Source: Mucilaginibacter aurantiaciroseus
GTDB lineage: Bacteria > Bacteroidota > Bacteroidia > Sphingobacteriales > Sphingobacteriaceae
Direction: 5' to 3'
NCBI RefSeq assembly: GCF_024055595.1
Contig: NZ_JAMXOF010000002.1
Span: forward strand, 868,001 to 932,000
DNA length: 64,000 bases
Numbering within the stretch: position 1 is the stretch's first letter; the number at the start of each line of letters is the position of its first letter. Shown piece by piece: positions 54,591 through 63,188 of the stretch. Position numbers and translations under genes: made by a program. The notes under the pieces were generated by a model. It searched no databases. It saw only the letters and a program-made list of their open reading frames with translations, and was not told the DNA's origin.

Positions 54591-56300
54591 ATGCCCAACC
54601 ATAAATTAATTATATACCAGTTGCTGCCGCGATTGTTTGGCAATAAAAATACCACCAATAAGTTTTACGGCTCGGTGGAAGAGAACGGCACCGGGAAGCT
54701 GAAGGATATTACCGACAAAGCCTTGGTGGAGATCAAAGCGATGGGTTTTAGTCACGTTTGGTATACGGGTGTTATCGAACATGCCACCATGACGAATTAT
54801 TCCGCCCATGGGATCAAAACGGACGATCCGGATGTGGTTAAAGGTCGTGCGGGGTCGCCCTATGCCATCAAAGATTACTATGATATCGCTACCGACCTTG
54901 CAGATGATATAGAGTTCCGCATCTCGGAATTTAAAGAATTGATTGGTCGTTCGCATAAAAATGGATTAAAGGTTATTATCGACTTTGTGCCCAACCATGT
55001 TGCCCGTACCTATGCCTCAGATGTAAAGCCCGATGGCGTGGATGATTTTGGCGAGCATGATGACAACAGCATGCACTTTGCACCCGATAACGACTATTAC
55101 TATATCCCCGGTCAGCCGTTTGTGGTGCCGGGCGGTTATAATCCCGGTGGTGATGAATTTACTTCGCTTTTAAAAGATGGTAAATTTGATGAGTTCCCGG
55201 CGAAAGCCACGGGGAATGATGTGTTCAACCCCGCGCCCTCCATAAACGATTGGTTCGAAACCATAAAACTAAACTATGGGATTTACTACCTTGATGGTAA
55301 AAAATCTTATTTCGACCATATCCCGCCGCTGTGGCATAAAATGCTGCATATTTTAACGTACTGGGGCTATATGGGCGTGGGTGGGTTCCGTTGCGATATG
55401 ATAGAAATGGTGCCTGTAGAGTTTTGGGCATGGCTTATCCCTAAATTGAAAGAAAAATTCCCTGGGTTAGTATTCATTGGCGAAGCGTACGATAAAACCC
55501 AGTACAAAAACTATATCCACAATGGTGGTTTCGATTATTTATATGATAAGGTAGGGCTATACGATGCCGTTCGCCGATTAACCTGCGCCGAGCCGGGCGC
55601 ATCAACCTGGGAAATAAACGCAGTATGGAACGACCATTGCCGCGGAATTGACGAGCATATGCTCCGCTTTATGGAAAACCACGATGAGCAGCGCATAGCC
55701 AGCAGAGATTTTGCAGGCGACGCCCATTACGGTATTCCCGGCATGATTGTAAGCGCTACGCTGGCAACCGGTCCGGTTATGATCTACAATGGGCAGGAGG
55801 TAGGCGAATCTGCCGCAGGTGCCATGGGTTTTAGCAGCGATGACGGCCGCACCACTATTTTTGATTACTGGGGCGTACCTGCACACCAGCAATGGATGAA
55901 CAACGGCGCTTTTGATGGCGCAAACCTCACGTCGGCACAAAAAGAATTGCGCGGTTTTTACAGTAAGTTATTGAATGTGGTAAAAAATAGCGACGCGCTA
56001 AGCAACGGCGAGTTTTATGAGCTGATGATAGCCAACGAGCACCAGCCCGGTTTTGATACCATGCTGTATATTTTTCTGCGCTTTACAGCCACCCAAAAAG
56101 TACTGGTAATTGCCAACTTTAACCGTACCCAACGTGCCATTAATATCCAAATCCCTGTGGAATTGCTTACACAACTTGGCTTAGGCGGCGGGGCAAGTTT
56201 TACAGATCTGTTAAGCGGGAACACCTTTTCTACGGCTGATATCAATACAGGCATCCCCGTTGTAGTAGGGGCGAGCAGTGGTTTATTGCTAAATTTGTAA
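54591..56300 (+). CDS. GH13 alpha-amylase family enzyme, cytoplasmic
   Basis: A 569-residue enzyme without signal peptide. GH13 motifs: DFVPNH at 131-136, nucleophile Asp269 in GGFRCDMIEM, acid-base Glu298 in FIGEAYD, and Asp365 in MENHDEQR. A C-terminal beta domain follows. It would hydrolyse or transfer alpha-1,4-glucans inside the cell. The unusual N-terminus, LIIYQLLPRLFGNKN, suggests a glucan-binding edge. Placed between GH65 and GH31, it is part of an alpha-glucan module. Confidence 0.93.
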   Translation: MPNHKLIIYQLLPRLFGNKNTTNKFYGSVEENGTGKLKDITDKALVEIKAMGFSHVWYTGVIEHATMTNYSAHGIKTDDPDVVKGRAGSPYAIKDYYDIATDLADDIEFRISEFKELIGRSHKNGLKVIIDFVPNHVARTYASDVKPDGVDDFGEHDDNSMHFAPDNDYYYIPGQPFVVPGGYNPGGDEFTSLLKDGKFDEFPAKATGNDVFNPAPSINDWFETIKLNYGIYYLDGKKSYFDHIPPLWHKMLHILTYWGYMGVGGFRCDMIEMVPVEFWAWLIPKLKEKFPGLVFIGEAYDKTQYKNYIHNGGFDYLYDKVGLYDAVRRLTCAEPGASTWEINAVWNDHCRGIDEHMLRFMENHDEQRIASRDFAGDAHYGIPGMIVSATLATGPVMIYNGQEVGESAAGAMGFSSDDGRTTIFDYWGVPAHQQWMNNGAFDGANLTSAQKELRGFYSKLLNVVKNSDALSNGEFYELMIANEHQPGFDTMLYIFLRFTATQKVLVIANFNRTQRAINIQIPVELLTQLGLGGGASFTDLLSGNTFSTADINTGIPVVVGASSGLLLNL

Positions 56301-56459
56301 TTCTGCTTTAAAATCTCGCGAGGGCAGCACTTTGGCGTAATTATGGCTTGAAATTTCAGGAAATAATCGTTTATTAGCTGTTAACAAAATTAATTAGCTG
56401 ATACATTAATCTTGCTTTACAGGGCTTTTGCCGGTAAGGCCTATTGAAATAAATTGAAT

Positions 56460-58940
56460 ATGGCAGAAAATGTACCTGACCCAAACCCGGAACTGATAAC
56501 GGCGAAATTGCTGCAGGTTGAGGATTTGATAGAAGAGGATGAAGAATTTCACCACTTAAATAACCCCGCCGATGGTATAAAGCCCATTGTTAAAAAATAC
56601 CTGGGCATACCCAATCATGCTGAACAAGCAGGCAATAAAATATTTTTTACCGATGGAAATGCTAAGGTTGAGGTTACCATAGTAACCAGCGAGATTATCC
56701 GCGTACGCCTGGCGCCCCATAGCGTTTTCCTGGAAGAGTTTTCTTATGCGGTACCCGAGTTGCCTCAAAAAGCAGTCGAGTTTACTTTACTGGAGAACGA
56801 GCAGGAGTTTAGGGTATCAACCCCATCTGTAAACTGCCACATCCGTAAGCAGGATTTCTTTATCTCGTTTTCGGATAAGAACGACCATGTGACCAGCGCC
56901 GATGCGGTGCCAATGCACTGGGAGGAGAACACCCAGTTTGGCGGTTACTACGTGTTTTGTACCAAAACCTGCGAGCAGGACGAAAGCTTTTTCGGCCTTG
57001 GCGATAAGGCTACCGAGTTTAACCTGCGCGGAAAACGCTTAAAAAACTGGAACACCGATGCTTATTCGTTCGGTTTTAACCAAGATCCGCTTTACCGCTC
57101 TATCCCGTTCTACATCAGCGTGAGCGATAATATTGCTCACGGAATTTTCTTCGACAATACCTTTAAAGCACACTTCGACTTTGGTGCCGAAGACACAACC
57201 AAAACCAGCTTTTGGGCAGATGGCGGCGAGCTACAATACTACTACATCCACGGCCCGCACATGATGGACGTGGTGAAAAACTACCACCTGCTAACCGGTA
57301 CACACCCAATGCCGCCACTTTGGGCCTTGGGTTATCACCAATGCCGTTGGAGCTACTATCCCGAAAATAAAGTAAGGGTGATCGCAAATGGTTTCCGCCA
57401 GAACAGGATCCCATGCGATGGTATTTATTTGGATATCGACTACATGGACGGCTATCGCTGTTTTACATGGAGCCCTAAATACTTCCCTAACCCCAAAAAA
57501 ATGATAGCCGACCTGGCTGCCAACGGGTTTAAAACTGTTGTGATTATTGATCCGGGTATTCGTGTTGATGATAATTACTCGGTGTTTAAAGAAGGTAAAG
57601 AGAACAAATATTTCTGTCGCCGTTGCGACGATTACTTTATGGAAGGCCACGTTTGGCCGGGCCGATGCCAGTTTCCTGATTTTACCAACCCCGAGGTACG
57701 TGCCTGGTGGGGCGGTTTGTTTGACGAATTGGTTGAAGTAGGCGTTGCCGGTGTTTGGAACGATATGAATGAGCCTGCAGTATTTGGCTCGGGTACCTTT
57801 CCGGATGATGTACGTCACCAATACGATGGTTACCGCGGGTCGCACCGTAAGGCACACAACGTTTATGGTATGCAAATGGTACGCGCCACTTACGAAGGTT
57901 TGCGCAAGCAAATGAAAAATAAGCGCCCGTTCACCATTACCCGCGCGGGTTACTCGGGCGTTCAGCGCTATTCATCCGTTTGGACGGGCGATAACGTGGC
58001 ATCGTGGGAGCACCTAAAATTGGGTAACATCCAGCTGCAAAGGTTGTCGGTATCTGGCATCTCTTTTTGCGGAACGGACATTGGCGGTTTTAGCGGCGAG
58101 CCGGATGGTGAACTGTTTACCCGCTGGATCCAGATGGGTACCTTCTCGCCGTTTATGCGTGCACACTCGGCAGGTGATACCAAAGAGCGTGAGCCATGGA
58201 GCTTTGGCGAACCGTTCACCTCCATTAACCGTAAATTTATAGAGCTGCGCTATAAGCTATTACCATACTTATACTCGGCGTTTTGGGAGCACCACCGTTA
58301 TGGTTTCCCTATATTAAGGCCTGTGGTTATGCAGGAGCAGGAAGTTGCTTCTAACCATTTCCGCCAGGACGAATTTACTTATGGCGACAAGATCCTGATT
58401 TGCCCGGTATTGGAGCCTGGCCAAAAAAGCCGCAATGTATACCTGCCAAAAGGCAAATGGTACGATTTCTGGAGCCTGGAAATGGTTGACGGCGGCCGCG
58501 AGGTGAACGTATCAACGCCGCTTGACATTATACCGATCTTCGTTAAAGCAGGTTCGGTGATCCCGGAATATCCTGTAATGCAATACACCGGAGAAAAGGA
58601 AATTGAGGAAGTAAAACTGAATATCTACTACAGCGATTACGAAGTGAATTCGTTTTTGTTTGAAGATTACGGTGAAACTTTTGCTTATGAGCAGGATATT
58701 TATCTCGAGAAAAAATTTGTGGTGAATGGTGATTTAAAAAAGATGACCATCAAACAAAGTATGGAAGGTTTATACACTCCACGTTATGAGGGCTACCATA
58801 TTAAGCTGAATGGCCTGCCGTTTAAGCCATCAAAAATTGTGGCCGATGGCAAAGAGATCCCAACTATTAATTCTAATCCTGATAAAACCTACGAGTTTAA
58901 GTTTAGTAAGAACTTTAAACAAATAGAGATCTTTAAATAG
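56460..58940 (+). CDS. GH31 alpha-glucosidase
   Basis: An 826-residue glycoside hydrolase cleaving alpha-glucosides from the non-reducing end. The nucleophile is Asp435 in GVWNDMNEPAVFG, and the GDT region in RAHSAGDTKEREPWSFG would hold the acid-base residue. The N-terminal beta domain and the TIM barrel (DGIYLDIDYMDGY, HQCRWSYYPENKV) are intact. No signal peptide. The start is ATG at 56460; the TTG three codons earlier is not needed. It would release glucose from maltodextrins made by neighbours. Confidence 0.94.
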   Translation: MAENVPDPNPELITAKLLQVEDLIEEDEEFHHLNNPADGIKPIVKKYLGIPNHAEQAGNKIFFTDGNAKVEVTIVTSEIIRVRLAPHSVFLEEFSYAVPELPQKAVEFTLLENEQEFRVSTPSVNCHIRKQDFFISFSDKNDHVTSADAVPMHWEENTQFGGYYVFCTKTCEQDESFFGLGDKATEFNLRGKRLKNWNTDAYSFGFNQDPLYRSIPFYISVSDNIAHGIFFDNTFKAHFDFGAEDTTKTSFWADGGELQYYYIHGPHMMDVVKNYHLLTGTHPMPPLWALGYHQCRWSYYPENKVRVIANGFRQNRIPCDGIYLDIDYMDGYRCFTWSPKYFPNPKKMIADLAANGFKTVVIIDPGIRVDDNYSVFKEGKENKYFCRRCDDYFMEGHVWPGRCQFPDFTNPEVRAWWGGLFDELVEVGVAGVWNDMNEPAVFGSGTFPDDVRHQYDGYRGSHRKAHNVYGMQMVRATYEGLRKQMKNKRPFTITRAGYSGVQRYSSVWTGDNVASWEHLKLGNIQLQRLSVSGISFCGTDIGGFSGEPDGELFTRWIQMGTFSPFMRAHSAGDTKEREPWSFGEPFTSINRKFIELRYKLLPYLYSAFWEHHRYGFPILRPVVMQEQEVASNHFRQDEFTYGDKILICPVLEPGQKSRNVYLPKGKWYDFWSLEMVDGGREVNVSTPLDIIPIFVKAGSVIPEYPVMQYTGEKEIEEVKLNIYYSDYEVNSFLFEDYGETFAYEQDIYLEKKFVVNGDLKKMTIKQSMEGLYTPRYEGYHIKLNGLPFKPSKIVADGKEIPTINSNPDKTYEFKFSKNFKQIEIFK

Positions 58941-58953
58941 GTTTTTTAAATAG

Positions 58954-59072
58954 TTAACCACAAAGAACACTAAGTTTTTTGCACAAAGGTCAAAAGGATT
59001 TTCCCTTAACCAATGTTCAAGCTTTATGTACTTTGTGGTTTTTCTATGTGTACTTTGTGGTTGAAAAACTCA
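58954..59072. repeat. Inverted repeat of the 'AACCACAAAGNACAC' type
   Basis: TTAACCACAAAGAACAC at 58954 is complementary to GTGTACTTTGTGGTT ending at about 59062, with a second ACTTTGTGGTTTTT between. It lies between the GH31 gene and glgB. Confidence 0.75.
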
Positions 59073-59192
59073 AATATTTCCTTAATAATAAATATCTGCT
59101 ACTATTGTCTGTTCAATAATTATATATTTGATACATCAGGAGCATGCATCCTGTAAATCAACTAACCTACGCGCAACGTCGCTACCGTAACT

Positions 59193-61349
59193 ATGGCAAA
59201 GCAAACAATTAAACCCGATGCTGCACAAACAGGGCATGTACCTGTAAATGCAAAAAAAGAAACTAAGCCTAAAGCCGTTACCAAAGAAACCACGTCGAAG
59301 ACAGAAGAGATAAAGGCTCCTAAAAAGTCGGCTGTTGCCAAAACTACTGCCACCGTTAAAAAATCAAAACCACTTGAGATCATCGAGAACAACGAACTGA
59401 AATCGGTTGAAGCCTACAGCCGTTTTACTGACTTTGATATCGACCTGTTTAAATCGGGCAAGCACTTTAAGCTGTACGAGAAATTTGGTTCGCACGTGGT
59501 GGAGCATAAGGCCGTTGTGGGCACTTACTTTGCCGTGTGGGCGCCAAACGCGCAGTACGTAGCAGTAATAGGTAACTTTAACGGCTGGAACAAAGGTTCG
59601 CACTCGCTGAATTACCGTTGGGATGCATCAGGCATCTGGGAAGGTTTTATCCCAAACATCGGCGTTGGCGAAACCTATAAATATTACATCAAATCATCAA
59701 CAGGGGAAGACCTGGAAAAAAGCGACCCGTTTGCCCTACGTTGGGAATTGCCTCCGCGTACCGCATCCATTGTTGCCGATACTTTTTACGAATGGAAAGA
59801 CCAGGACTGGATGGCTAACCGCTACCAGTACACTGCTTTAGATAAACCATACTCGGTTTACGAAATGCACCTGGGCTCATGGGCACGCAGCCCCGAAAGT
59901 CCTGAAGAGTTTTTGAGCTATCGCCAACTGGCAGATACCTTGGTGCCTTACGTTAAGGAAATGGGCTTTACGCATGTAGAATTTATGCCTTTGATGGAGC
60001 ATCCGTACTACCCAAGCTGGGGCTACCAGATCACCGGTTTTTTCGCGGCATCGTGCCGTTATGGTACACCGCAGGATCTGATGTTTCTGATAGAGAAATT
60101 CCACGAAGCCGGAATAGGCGTGATACTGGATTGGGTGCCTTCGCACTTCCCCGGCGATGCGCACGGCCTTTACAATTTTGATGGTACGCACCTTTACGAA
60201 CACGCCGATCTGAAGAAAGGCTTCCACCCGGATTGGAAATCATACATATTTAACTACGGGCGTAATGAAGTTCGCGCATTTTTAATAAGCAACGCCCTGT
60301 TTTGGCTGGAGCGATACCACATAGATGGTTTGCGTGTGGATGCCGTAGCATCTATGCTTTACCTGGACTACTCGCGTAACCACGGCGAATGGGACCCCAA
60401 CGAATTTGGTGGTAATGAGAACCTGGAGGCCATATCTTTCCTGAAAGAATTTAACGCGACGGTTTACAGCAACTTCCCCGATGTGCAAACAATCGCGGAG
60501 GAATCTACTTCTTTTACAGGTGTTAGTCGCCCGGTTTATACCGGCGGGCTTGGCTTTGGGATGAAGTGGATGATGGGCTGGATGCACGATACACTGGATT
60601 ATTTTGCGCACGATCCTATCCACCGCAAATACCACCAAAACCAGCTAACATTTAGTATGGTGTATGCCTTTACCGAGAACTTTATGCTACCATTCTCGCA
60701 CGATGAGGTGGTTTATGGCAAAGGATCTATGCTGAACAAAATGCCTGGCGACGACTGGCAGAAGTTTGCTAACCTGCGTTTGTTATATAGTTTTATGTAC
60801 ACGCATCCCGGCACCAAGCTGCTATTTATGGGCAGCGAATTTGGACAGGTTGCCGAATGGAATTATCAAAAATCGTTAGACTGGCACTTGCTGGAGCATG
60901 CTAGCCATAACGGCATCAAAGAAGCCGTTAAAGCCATTAACAACCTTTATAAAAGCGAACCTGCACTGTATGAGAAAGCGTTCGACTGGAACGGTTTTGA
61001 GTGGATAGACGCCGCTAACATGGATGATTCTGTGATTGTGTACATGCGTAAAGGTGTTGACAGGGATAACGATTTGGTAATCGTACTGAACATGACCCCG
61101 GTTGTGCATCATGACTATCGGATAGGCGTACCGGCAGCAGGCCAATGGCAGGAAGTATTCAATTCAGATGCCGAAAGATTCTGGGGTACGGGTTTGATCA
61201 ACTTCGACCCGATAACTACCGAAGAAAAATACTGGCACGGAAAAGATAATTCGATCATCGTAAAAACGCCGCCATTGGGTGCCGCTATATTTAAACGCGT
61301 TACCGCGCCTGCATCAACCGAAACAAAAAAATCTAAAAAGCTTAAATAA
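59193..61349 (+). CDS. glgB: 1,4-alpha-glucan branching enzyme
   Basis: A 718-residue enzyme adding alpha-1,6 branches to glycogen. After an N-terminal 60-residue Lys/Thr/Ala-rich extension comes the CBM48 domain (YVAVIGNFNGWNKGSHSLNY) and GH13 catalysis: DWVPSHFP, nucleophile Asp383 in DGLRVDAVAS, acid-base Glu436 in TIAEESTSF and PFSHDEVVYG. The C-terminal beta domain ends at Lys-rich STETKKSKKLK. Length fits the family. Together with GH65, GH13 and GH31 it forms a glycogen/maltodextrin locus. Confidence 0.97.
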   Translation: MAKQTIKPDAAQTGHVPVNAKKETKPKAVTKETTSKTEEIKAPKKSAVAKTTATVKKSKPLEIIENNELKSVEAYSRFTDFDIDLFKSGKHFKLYEKFGSHVVEHKAVVGTYFAVWAPNAQYVAVIGNFNGWNKGSHSLNYRWDASGIWEGFIPNIGVGETYKYYIKSSTGEDLEKSDPFALRWELPPRTASIVADTFYEWKDQDWMANRYQYTALDKPYSVYEMHLGSWARSPESPEEFLSYRQLADTLVPYVKEMGFTHVEFMPLMEHPYYPSWGYQITGFFAASCRYGTPQDLMFLIEKFHEAGIGVILDWVPSHFPGDAHGLYNFDGTHLYEHADLKKGFHPDWKSYIFNYGRNEVRAFLISNALFWLERYHIDGLRVDAVASMLYLDYSRNHGEWDPNEFGGNENLEAISFLKEFNATVYSNFPDVQTIAEESTSFTGVSRPVYTGGLGFGMKWMMGWMHDTLDYFAHDPIHRKYHQNQLTFSMVYAFTENFMLPFSHDEVVYGKGSMLNKMPGDDWQKFANLRLLYSFMYTHPGTKLLFMGSEFGQVAEWNYQKSLDWHLLEHASHNGIKEAVKAINNLYKSEPALYEKAFDWNGFEWIDAANMDDSVIVYMRKGVDRDNDLVIVLNMTPVVHHDYRIGVPAAGQWQEVFNSDAERFWGTGLINFDPITTEEKYWHGKDNSIIVKTPPLGAAIFKRVTAPASTETKKSKKLK

Positions 61350-61350
61350 T

Positions 61351-61542
61351 ATGGCTGGTAAGTTTTTTTATTTATATCTAATAGGAGGCACCGTTGCCCT
61401 TGCCTTATTGGTTTACAGCATCATAGCCGCCTATCCGGATTTTAACCGCGGCGGCGCTTTTTTTTATGTGATCCCAACACTTTTACTTTATTATATGGCC
61501 TATAAAACATGGCATGTAAAGAATGACGGGGAGTTGATGTAG
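61351..61542 (+). CDS. Small membrane protein after glgB
   Basis: A 63-residue protein MAGKFFYLYLIGGTVALALL with a second hydrophobic segment (GAFFYVIPTLLLYYMAY), two predicted membrane helices. It starts two bases after glgB's stop, so it is probably co-transcribed. Function unknown. Confidence 0.65.
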   Translation: MAGKFFYLYLIGGTVALALLVYSIIAAYPDFNRGGAFFYVIPTLLLYYMAYKTWHVKNDGELM

Positions 61543-61602
61543 GCCTAAATCTAAAATAAAGTGGGTCATCTTGTCAAAAAGCGTGCACGAGGCTCTTGAA
61601 TA

Positions 61603-62052
61603 GTGCTTCGAGAAGCTCGACATGACCATTTAGATGTGCTGATCAATAACGCGGGTATCCCCGGCAGCATCCCTCAGCTAGTCTTAGAAACCCCTGTAGA
61701 AACCTTTAAAGAAGTATATGAGGCTAATGTGATTGGTGTTGCCCGTGTAACAAAGGCATTTGTGCCATTGATGCAAAAGGCACCAAACCCAAGGATAGTG
61801 AACGATACATCAGACCTTGGTTCTCTTGGCCTACACACTGATAAGACCTGGAGGCATTTTGATGTTAAAACCGCGGCTTACGGCCCATCAAAAAGCGTAT
61901 TATAAGTTGATTTTTTTTTGGTAAACGCTGTAAACCCGGGTTACACCAAAACAGATTGTAACAATAACCAGGGTTACAAAACGGTTGAGGATGCTGCAGC
62001 ACCAATCGTAAAATACGCTATGATCGACAAGGATGGCCCAATAGGTGGCTAA
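61603..62052 (+). pseudogene. Short-chain dehydrogenase/reductase remnant
   Basis: The 5' part reads LDVLINNAGIPGSIPQLVLE and ...YEANVIGVARVTKAFVP and ...AYGPSK, then a TAA; the same frame continues VNAVNPGYTKTDCNNNQGYK to GPIGG and a second TAA. The NNAG motif and Y-x-x-x-K remain, but the N-terminal Rossmann TGxxxGxG segment and about 20 residues between SK and VNAVNPGY are missing. No start is visible. So this is a decayed SDR. Confidence 0.88.
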
Positions 62053-62093
62053 TGTAGTGATTATGGGGTTACTGCATTGGTAATTCACCAATA

Positions 62094-62184
62094 GTCATTA
62101 CGAGCGTAGCGTGACAATCTTTGATAGAAAAGTCGGCGACAAGCCTATCGAAGATTGCCACGTCGCTATCGCTCCTCAATGACG
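62094..62184. repeat. Long inverted repeat beside the PPK2 gene
   Basis: GTCATTACGAGCGTAGCGTG pairs with the complement of CGTCGCTATCGCTCCTCAATG, and ACAATCTTTGATAG with CTATCGAAGATTG. It is a sibling of the repeat at 16005-16110. Confidence 0.8.
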
Positions 62185-62192
62185 CAAAAGGG

Positions 62193-63071
62193 TTATTCCT
62201 CCTCCAAAATCCTCTTAGTCTCTGCCAGTTGGTCCATTTCCTCCATAGGCAATACTGGAAACTGCGGCTTCATATCTTTTAAGGTTTGCGCAACTATGGT
62301 TGAGATAGCTACCCGTGTAAACCATTTCTTATCGGCTGGTACCACATACCATGGGTTATCGTAGGTGCTGGTTTCTTTGATGGCTGTTTCGTAGGCATTC
62401 ATATAATCGTCCCATAAGGTGCGCTCCTTAACATCTCCGGATGCAAACTTCCAGTTCTTTTCCGGGTCTTCAACGCGTTTCAGGAAGCGTTTCTTTTGCT
62501 CCTCTTTAGATAGATGCAGAAAGAATTTGATGATCACCGTCCCATTTTCGCTTTGGTGTTTTTCAAAATCGCGGATGCTTTGGTAACGTTGATCCCAGAA
62601 TTTTTGGCCGATGTCTTTTACTTTTGTGATGCCGGGGATATGCTCTTTCAGGATAAACTCGGGGTGTACCTTAGTAACCAGTACATTCTCGTAATGCGAA
62701 CGGTTATGGATCCCGATGCGGCCACGCTCGGGCAGGGCCTTGTAATGTCGCCATAAAAAATCGTGCTCATAATCTTCGGATGTTGGCTGCTTAAAGCTAT
62801 AAACCTGGCAACCCTGCGGGTTCAGTCCCGTCATAGTGTGCGCTATCGCGCTATCCTTCCCTGCCGCATCCATCGCCTGGAAGATAATGAGCAGGGATTT
62901 ACTATTAGCCGCATAAAGCTCGTTTTGTAGTTTAGCCGTTTTTTCAATCAGTTCGGCCAGTAATTCTTCCGAGTTATCCTTTTCATAACCTGCGGTGTCA
63001 TCGGTATCAAAATCTTTTAATTTGAAGTTTTTGGTGTTGGTTATTTTAAAACGATTGATGATCTCTTTCAT
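62193..63071 (-). CDS. ppk2: Polyphosphate kinase 2 family protein
   Basis: A 292-residue PPK2 enzyme, which makes nucleoside di- or triphosphates from polyphosphate. The Walker A motif is QAMDAAGKDSAIAHTM, followed by KQPTSEDYEHDFLWRHYKAL and a NRSHYENVLVTKVHPE stretch (Walker B/lid region). The later WKFASGDVKERTLWDDYMNA and NPWYVVPADKKWFTRVA complete the family pattern. The HYENV variant points to a particular PPK2 subclass, which I cannot name with certainty. It is next to an M13 peptidase. Confidence 0.93.
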   Translation of the reverse strand: MKEIINRFKITNTKNFKLKDFDTDDTAGYEKDNSEELLAELIEKTAKLQNELYAANSKSLLIIFQAMDAAGKDSAIAHTMTGLNPQGCQVYSFKQPTSEDYEHDFLWRHYKALPERGRIGIHNRSHYENVLVTKVHPEFILKEHIPGITKVKDIGQKFWDQRYQSIRDFEKHQSENGTVIIKFFLHLSKEEQKKRFLKRVEDPEKNWKFASGDVKERTLWDDYMNAYETAIKETSTYDNPWYVVPADKKWFTRVAISTIVAQTLKDMKPQFPVLPMEEMDQLAETKRILEEE

Positions 63072-63129
63072 AGATAGGGTAATAAGTTAGAAAAAGGGGA
63101 GAATGTTTGAACCAGTATAAACCTTTAAA

Positions 63130-63165
63130 ACCAAACCCTCAAAACATTTGTTTTGAGGGTTTGGT
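63130..63165 (-). terminator. Hairpin terminator of the M13 peptidase gene
   Basis: ACCAAACCCTCAAAAC and GTTTTGAGGGTTTGGT form a perfect 16-bp stem around ATTT, followed on the minus strand by a T-rich end. Confidence 0.85.
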
Positions 63166-63188
63166 AAGCACGGTTTTTGATCTTTAAT

